From: Cristatella mucedo
Lineage: Eukaryota; Bryozoa; Phylactolaemata; Cristatellidae
Assembly: GCA_009760855.2 (NCBI GenBank)
Contig: WPIO01000005.1
Coordinates: 8,404,001 to 8,468,000, forward strand
Direction of reading: 5' to 3'
DNA: 64,000 bases
Position 1 is the stretch's first letter; every line of letters starts with the position of its first letter. Shown piece by piece: positions 34,801 to 43,800 of the stretch. A program made the translations under genes and the position numbers. The notes under the pieces were generated by a model. The model made no database searches. It worked only from the letters and a program-made list of their open reading frames with translations, and was not told the origin of the DNA.

Positions 34801-37800
34801 TCATCGGCTGACATGTGCTGGTATGCCAAAGCTCGATCTGTAAGTGCAACAAGAAAAGAGGCAGCAAGCCTGTGAAATTTATTGGAAGGTAAATTTCGAA
34901 TTAAGATGCTAAAGGTAAATACGCGTTTAATAAATAACTTTGTCAACATAATGCTTCGAACTAATTGCTGGCTTCGCCATAAAAACCTAGCCGTAGAAAA
35001 GGAAAATCTAAGGCATGCAACTTTCACAGAAGATAATATTAATATTATTAGCATCTTTGTATAGCGCCCTCAGAGAGATTAGTCTCTCTATGGGCACTTT
35101 AAGATGTATGGTACTTACGGGTATCGGACAGTTACAGAAATGAGCCTACTTCGCACGCGAATGCAGCGGCTTATCAATGGGCTGCATTCTACGGTAAAGC
35201 GTCACGATGCTTCTCACCTCCCACGCGGACGCGAGGCGATTTGTCTGATTGAGAAAGCAATGCAGAACTTTCGCTCTGCTCGTTTCCCTCCGAGTCGACG
35301 CGGTTGCTCGTCGTCGTGACGGAGACGTCGTCGTTGAGCACCAGCGAGCGAGCATATTTTATAATGCTAACGTGTCCTGCGTCAGCGAGCATCAGAGTAG
35401 CTGCTTCGTATGCTGTCCCGACGATTAGGCAGAGAGCAAAAATTGTGCACACCACGCTGCAATTGTGCGCAGCGCAGGACTCAGTGCTGCTAGACGCATT
35501 TTCGTGCTCAGTTTAAGCAAATAAACTTGAGCATTGCTTGCCACATGCAAAGCAAAGAGTTTATTTATTAGCAGAACGCATATGAAATCAAACGTACTGA
35601 AACAAACAGTAGGCACTGCAGTTTTTATAACTGCTATTCGTCCGGTTTATCGTGAAGCATAGAGGCCAAATTCTGGTACTTACACAGTAAAGACGGCTCG
35701 AGGGCTCAATGACCGGTGCAATCCATGGCATTCTACTGTCAACTTTGAGGAGTTGTTGTGCTTTATCAGGATTAAAACTAAAAAAAGAGAAAACATCTGC
35801 CACAACTTGCTCGTTAATAAAATGTAAATTAAATAATTAATTTGCATAGCACCCTTAGAGAGCTTAGTTTCTATTCAGCCTTTTAACATATGCTACGGGG
35901 CCGAGACCAAGATAAAAACATTCACCTTGATCTTGATCGGGCAAGCACCTTCACCACTGGGCCAAACCAGCGCGACAGCAGCCACTATTGTCTTGTTATG
36001 GCCAATCTTCAAGTTACCTATTATTGTTATTCTCCAATGCAAAAAAAAACGCAACAGGACAATGTTGGGTATTGCAGGCGAGCAAGAAAGAGAGCAGTGC
36101 GGTATGTGAAATATCTAAATTTACGCTCATTTGCAGCGATAAGACGCCCGTACTGCAGCTAGCCCGAATCGTGCTCTTTAAGCAATTTATCGAATATAAA
36201 CTGATTGGAATGCACTTTTCATAAATGAAAATATTGTAATTTTTTAGCTGATGTCACTCGGCGTTCACCTGATCGTGGTTTTATGTCTAACATAACTGAA
36301 TACAGGTCAAGGGCTGGTCGTAAACAACCAGGCTTTCCTTGCTTGCTGAGCGTAAGTTTGAGACATTTTTAGGCATGCAGCGATTTATAAGTTTCGTTTC
36401 GGTTTAGGTTACCATGTTCATACGAACTACCCGAGTGGACACCCACTTTCGTGTAAATGCCGGTGAATTATATGTAGTTTCACAGAAGTATACATTTGCG
36501 CCAAAAGTCACAGGGAAGTCGACTGCCAGAATGGAATTTCAACATTGAAGAAATGACAATGAGAACGATTGCAGAAAAGCCATCTTCAAAAGAGACAACC
36601 TTATGGATAGTAAGAAAGAATACACATGGCAAATTGCTTAGGAATGTTCATTCGTGAATTTGTTGTATAAAATAGCCGAACAATTAATTGAATGCGATGT
36701 AAGTTATTTGAAAAATTCTATAGTTTCCCCGCAACGAAAGTGCATACAGATGATTTCATCACTGTAGTGAATATTGCCGGTCAATATCGTGCTGTCAAAG
36801 TAATCGCCGATTAGGTAACCAGACATTTTAGAGCAGCCTGAAATATGAATAGTGGCCAAAAATCAGAACCGCGATTAGTAGCACTCACTACATCGTGCAC
36901 AAGTAAGCAAAGCATCTAAAAAAAAAGACATCTACATTGAGTCGCTATTCTGAAGCATGTCGGTTTTACCGTTGGTCATGAGGTGCGGATTTCAACATGC
37001 ACAGCCGCATTAAAGGACTATTCACTTAGACTGTGGCTATGCCTGTGTGGAGCCATAATGTTTCAGCTAATTTTCAATGTCGTCAGATCAGATTATAACA
37101 TTTCTTCAGCCGTTCATGAGTTCCAAGCTTAGGAGGATGGTAACTGAAGGCACTGTATGCGAGGGATTTGAATTTAATTATGGCAACAAGATATTGACCG
37201 CAATCTGAAAAGCGAGTGGTTCGACGAGAGGTCTGAAGTAAAATTTTTCAAATTAATAGGTGAATGGAGGGGCCTAAAGTAAAGTATCAAAATCTTAAAA
37301 ATCAATGGCGTGTTTGATAGGTAGCAGCGAAAATTGGTTAGTACTAGTGTCAGAGAGATGTTAATAACAATAATACGTTTGATATAGCACCCTCAGAGAA
37401 CTAAATCTCTTTCTAGGTAATTTAAATTTGCTACAAAGGAAGCACGATCGAATGGTTAGTGGTAGCATGCTCAATGAACAAAAAGAATAACGTGGTTAAG
37501 GGTGACACGCACACGGTCAACAAGCAATGCAAGCATGGTTAGTGGCATCATGCACAGTGTCAGCACGCATAAACAAATAAAGGAAGAATCACATGGATCA
37601 ACTAAATCCTGTAACAAATCGATGCGCTTTTAGGGCGCAGTCTCAAAAGATGCGTTTTTTTTACCATAGATAAGCTTAGCTGCTGAGTTTTGCGTAGTTA
37701 GGAAGACCTGCAAGTAGCGAGTTACAGAGGTTTAGTGAGTAATATGACTATAGATATGGCTTCACGAACGTATGGATCATTTTGGCAGTGGCATACTTAT

Positions 37801-40800
37801 CCAAGCAAGCCTTTATGGTTTTGAAATGCTGCATAGGTGAAAGTAGTCAGACTTGACTGGGAGCTAGCAGGCTCATCTAGTGACAAGTCTTGTAGGCAGA
37901 TAACATCCAGATTTTGTTCGAAGGCTACTGAAGATATAATGGTAAAGCCAATTTGCAGAAATTTAGTCCAATTTCTGAGTGATAATTAATTTTCTCATAA
38001 TTAGCTAGTTGGCTTAATCGTCATTCAATTTCAGAAAGTTAGTTATGTATTTGTAAATGTCAGCAATCCATGTTGTAAGAGAGAGCTCAGAGAGTTCAAG
38101 ATGCTGCAAGGAAGGTAGTGTCAAAGCTCAGACACAGCTGAGTGACGTGTGCATAAAAAAACGTAGATTTCACTTGGGGATGACAAGCAGTAAGTACATT
38201 GTATAAACTGTGAAAGGGGTTCAGCTAAAATGGATCCTTGCGGCACGCGTCGCTGTCCCACTATCTCCGGCACTGGAAAAAAGTCAAATGGCTGATAAAA
38301 ACTTGTGCATATGAAGCTTGAAAAAATCCGTGCCTGGAAAAAAGCAGAATACTCGATCCACGGGATGAGCAAATAAAACAGAGATGAGAGATCGTACGCA
38401 GTATTCTTGCTCCGGCACGATAATAGGAGTAATTGATAAGTAAAAATTGGTTAAATCAACAGCTTCTTTTCTGTTTACGGGGAAAAGTCTGGGTGGCTTT
38501 TGTCCAGTAGAAGCAGGTAATACAGAGATGCTTACTTTATCATTCGAAGCTGTAGCCTGGGTCGTGAAGCTTATCACCTTATCTTTAGGGATAAGACTCA
38601 GATTCAGTAATGAGCTTCTTACTTCTTTTTTAGGCCCTAGTTCGTAATAAAAGGAGACGCACTTGTAACTTTCTCTAAGCATCAGTGATCTATCATGATG
38701 GTGGGGGTAGTCACGTTTCTTGCCCATCCAGCCTGGGTGTGGTCCCGCTGTAACAGCAGCTGCTCTGGTTCGTTCCCGCTCACCGTGAGCCAGCCAAGTG
38801 AGCTATGGTTGACAGCACGCATTAATAGATAAATCTGATTATCTATCAACAAAAACGGAAAGGAGAAATATGTCAAGAGGTAAGCAAGTAACACTGTTGG
38901 AAAAACACGAGGTCTCAATGGGCACGCTAGCTGGCGGGGGAAGGTCGCTTGCCTAGGGAACAAAGCCCTCAGCTGGTTACTCATATCCACACCCATACCC
39001 ACCCATATCCATGGGTACTGGGTGGGCGTGGGTGGCGTCTGTGATCTTCTTATGTGTGGGCGTGAGTGGAAGTCCCAGTTGAGGACTCGGCTTGGCAATA
39101 GGGCAAAGTCAAGTGACGCCATGGAACCGCCGCCCCCACGCGCTGGTTGATATCGGAACTCGTTTCAAATCGTGAACCAAAATCGTTTCCAGTGCTGAAT
39201 AAGTTTGATGTAGCATAGGATGCAAGTAACTCATGCTAAGCGGTATTGCATAAGTAAGATCCGCTTCTGTCGCATAATAGATGTAAAATGTAGACTCTTT
39301 GATAGCCCAGAATGTAAGATGCTCGCTCTTCACTACAGAAGTCATGGGTTCGAGTCCTGTAGTGGGGCAATCCTGTATTGCCAACTACCAGCGGTGGTGA
39401 TAGCCTTTAAGGCTCTTCTGCCTCTATACAAACGAGGCTGTTAAATCAGCTACCTTTTTATTTAAAGCGTAGGTTAGAAAAGTTGAGTAATAAGCGTGGT
39501 TAAAATTGTCGACGAGACAAATCTTTATGTCCACAGAGTGGTAGTGATAACGTAGAACATGCACGTTGTAGCTCTTCAATTCCTCAGGCATTCCGCATTT
39601 ATTATATTCCGTATTTGCATTGGTGCGTTCAAAGAAGCTCCTCGCGTATGCTAGTACGCACCGTTTACCGAGTCTGTTTTCTAGCCAATCGGGCACGCTC
39701 GTACGCCCACGCTCGCTGCGACGAAAAAATGCGTGCTTCCTACAGGTCATCCACTCTTCCATCACGCAGGATTACGAGAAAGTGCGCTCGCAAATCAATG
39801 CTGCCTTTCGGGCGCGGCCAGTTCTGACAGCTCGTTGCAGCTCTTTCATTCGGCTGCCGTTCATTCATCGGCTTCTGCAGCTTCCACGACCAATGGCGGA
39901 ATGCTTCGGCGAATAGGCATTTGCATTTGTGGTAGCCTATCGTCTCCGCTCTCGGGCTCAGGTTGAACAAAGAAAGCTACTTCTGCGCTTCGCAAACTTT
40001 CAGGAATATCCTCAGCGTACAACCCAGTCAATTCTCGTGGTTTTTGTATATTTAAAGACAGAGACAAGCAGACTAGCACCATTGAGATTTTTTTTAGACG
40101 CTGTGGCATTGTGCCGATGGCACGCTACCCTGATAGTCACGCAAACCTTCCTCGAAATAACGGATGAGATGGGCTGCGCATAGAATTTTCTCGTAAAGTA
40201 CATCAAACTCATTTCAAAAGGCATTAAAAATTTAAATGCGCAGAAAAAGAGTCCAACCCATTATGCCAAGGATGATAAGTAGCATGCAGCCGCCCAATGC
40301 AGGCGTCTTCTAAATCATGATAACCAGCGAGGCGAAATAGCATCCGTCTCGAAATTTCGGAAGAGGAAGTTCTACAATTTGTAGGACGGAAGGCTCTTAA
40401 AAAGAGCATGTAAAAGCATGTACGCATTTGCCTATTTGTGAGGCGAGCTAGCGTAAAAAAGAGTGACCGTCCTACCTGTACGCGTAAGTACTTCGACATC
40501 ATCTTCTTGACATCCACTTGGTACACAAATTCCAATTTGGAGGTTTGCTTGCTACAACAGTTCACGCAATTCATATGGCTAACTGGTCAACAAGTCAACT
40601 TAAGTACGAAGAATTATATTTTGACCGCAGAAGTTTCCTGACTGCATACTAAGGACAGAGCTGTAGTTCAAGATTGACCTGACCACGGTATCTCCAATAA
40701 TGCTAACGTTTTTGGGAATTTCTCCCGTAGAAAAAATAAATTCCGATCACTTTTCTGAAATCGGAACACGCGCTCGAGGGCGTAGGAAGGGGCTAAACCG

Positions 40801-43800
40801 CCAGTAGGCGCGGCCTAGGTTTGGCACTTGGGTTAGATTCTCGCCCACAACTACCAAGGTCATAAGGTCGAGCCCTGCGGCGCGCGTGAAGCGCCTGGAT
40901 AGAGATTAAGTTATCTCGTGGCACTGTACAAATGAATTGCACGTGTATTATTTTAGTCGTGAGGGAAAGGGCTGGGCCACCTGCTACAGACGTTCAACTT
41001 CCTCTTTTTTTGTTGCCGAGAGAGCGCCGCCCCCTTAGCTCCCGTTTAGAAATCGCACATCCCTTAACGGGTGGCTACCGGACTCTGGAAGAAGCTGCCG
41101 CACTGCTCACACAGCGACTGCCGAGGCTGGCGTTTCACGGCGTGCCCCAACTCGGCGTGCTGAGTCTCGGTCTGAACCCAAAGAGGGAGCCAGCCACCGC
41201 CGGGCCCAGGAGCCTGGCTGCTGCGTCGAGGCAACTCGTGCTGTTCCCATTCGCCACCAAGCGTCTGCTGCCGGTCTGTGGTCTCGTTCTTTGCAGCAAA
41301 GACGTCTAAAAATCATCGCTTTCAGTCGCTGGGACACTAGCCTTTTGAAATCGGCTGCATTGGCTGTGCTATGAGTGACCGCGCGCGGGTGCAAACTACA
41401 ACGAGTAGATCAAGGATGGTCTCTAGAAGCCTGTCGGAATCTGCTCCCGCGGGCACAAATACCGGGTGCGAGGGGCTAGTACCTCTTATGATGGCGTTTG
41501 AAAGAGGCTTATTAGAAGCGTTTTGTCCATACAGAGATTTGGGCTGGGCTAAATTGGACCATGGCCATTTTTTAAGAGGGCATGGTAAGCACTAGTACCT
41601 GTCATTCCTTCGGCTCATTGAATCCAAGTCTCCTCACCACATCTAGTTAAAACAGCTAAAGTGGACTATTACAATAAAGAGCCAATGAGGCGTGCCAGGT
41701 GGTGGACCTTTGATGCAAAGCTCTGTATCCATTAGGGGCAATCGGGCCTCAAGACGTCTGGCTAAAAGTCAGATCGTGCGGATCCTTCTTTATTGTTCTC
41801 GGTCAAAGTACTCCACCGTCGGTGGGCCTAAAGCTTCTAGGATTCCCCGATTTAGGAATTGCAAATGAAAGACACACCTCCTTAAATCAGTCCCGAAGGC
41901 TGCTAAACTGCACTGACCTCCGGGTGCTAACCATTGCCAGTCGTCCAAGGATGTTCACATTAGGCTATTTGATTTTGTCTTGATCTAGCACGGGCCCATA
42001 GTGGTGGAGTGACTGAGAAGTAGTATTTCGCCAAAAGGCAGGGAGAGACCACAAGACTCGACAAGAGAGACTCCAGAGGCTTTTCGGGCAACCATGCTTC
42101 GGAGCTCGAATTCAAGAGGCGCTAGAAAGGCCGGAGCCGGGGGGGGGGCGGGTATGCGTTGAGTGCAAAGTCAGTTTCCATAAAAGTTCAACGAGCTGCT
42201 GAGGGCATGATTGCGTTGGGGCAGTCCATGCGATGCCATCTGCTCGCAGATTTAGGCTCACGAATGGGGCTCGTGTTTTTTACCGCAATATCTTTCGACT
42301 GATTTTCCTACAGTTCTCAAAGTCCTTATTGAGCGTCCATCGCCTCACATAGGCATAATAGGCACAGCTCTAGAAAGTTGTAGGTCCTACCTCAGAGGGA
42401 TAAGTCAGAAAATAGATGTCAATAGCAAGCGGTCAAATGGTGAGCCTTTGAAGAATGGGTTACCCGAAGGATCTAATCAAGGTGCACTTTTCGCAATTTA
42501 CACTCACTCTCTTGTCGCACCAATAAACCTTTTGCACGAAGCATCGGATCACTGAAATTGGAACTTGGACGGCAACGGACTTCCTCAAATTGAATGGCGA
42601 TAAAATCAACCTAGTAGTTACGAACAATTATGGCAGTCAGGCACTGTAAAGCCTAACCCTCAAAATGAGCTAGCACACCGTATCTTCCGTGCTCAACTCG
42701 CGTTACCTAATGGTCTGGTTCTATAGTGGCCTTTCAGCAGGTAGCCACATCAGCTCCGCAGTCAAGTCTGTTTCTGTCTTGACGGCATTTAAAAAGGAGC
42801 TACAATGTAATTTCTCTGTCAGCATTTGGTGTGTTCTTAAGATTAGTACTTCGCGTGCTAATGCGTGCTGACACTATACATATTACAAATAAATATATTT
42901 ACATGCTAACAGTGTGTACTTTATCTCCAACAATACTCAGGTTGTTTTCATGTGAATTTTACAGTAACCATTTGATCAGGCTTCCTTTACAGCATATTCA
43001 AAGTGCCCTGAGAAAGATTAAAATTCTCTGAGGGTGCTATACAAATCTATTATTATAATTTTTACTTTTTGCCGCACGTAGCGGCTGAAAAGTTCGATCT
43101 TGTATAGATTAGTGTACCGTAGCCTAGCTGGTCCAAGCATTTTGGATACCCAACCTCGACTTAATTAACTCTGCTTGCTGGTATGCCTACCGGTGCAAAG
43201 CTTACGGCTGCTAAAAACTATACAGCCAGCCTAGTCGGTCGGGAGCATTGCAACTGCCATGTAACACCACTCTCACCAATTTCACCGATCCCCCTGGCTT
43301 CCCATTAACGCGGTGCCTTGAATTCGAGACTCTTGTCACTCACTTTATATACCTTTACAGTCTTGCTATGGTCGAGCTGGTTGGGCCCAGTGGTTAACGT
43401 GCTCGCCCCTATTAACGTCTGGCCGAGGTCATTGGCTTGAGTGCCGTGGCATATGCGAAGCGCCTGAATAGAGATTGAGTTCTCCTAAAGTGCTATACAA
43501 ATTAATCATATTTATTTAAGGCCGACCTCTCTAAAATGCTTCCTAATTAGCTTTGCCCTCCCGTTGCTGCCCGCTCCTCTGCTTTTTTTATTTGGCTTTA
43601 CCTCTAATGAATCTAAAATACCGTGGAAACAGTGCCTCAAATTCCATATTAAAATCTTTCTGTACCAGAAATAGTTTAATATTTTGATTATTAGTTTTGG
43701 AGGGTCAACAGACTCTTCTGGGTAACCCTTCTTTAGCTGGGAGCTTCAATATGTCACACATTCTTTAAGAGCTTTAATAATAATTTAAGAAAATTAAGTC

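Noticed and set aside
36720..36845. Minus-strand segment after ATTTCAG with a C-x5-C pattern ([12 protein letters not shown]) as the missing NRF-domain exon
   Set aside because: The phase does not match the upstream exon, there is no usable donor, and the similarity is too weak.
39300..39380. Possible tRNA gene (A and B box-like sequences)
   Set aside because: The same head occurs in several dispersed copies with a common 3' body, so it is a SINE head and not a functional tRNA.
40932..41394. 125-codon plus-strand frame as a gene
   Set aside because: The opposite strand is equally open, the start lies inside SINE A, and no family similarity was seen.
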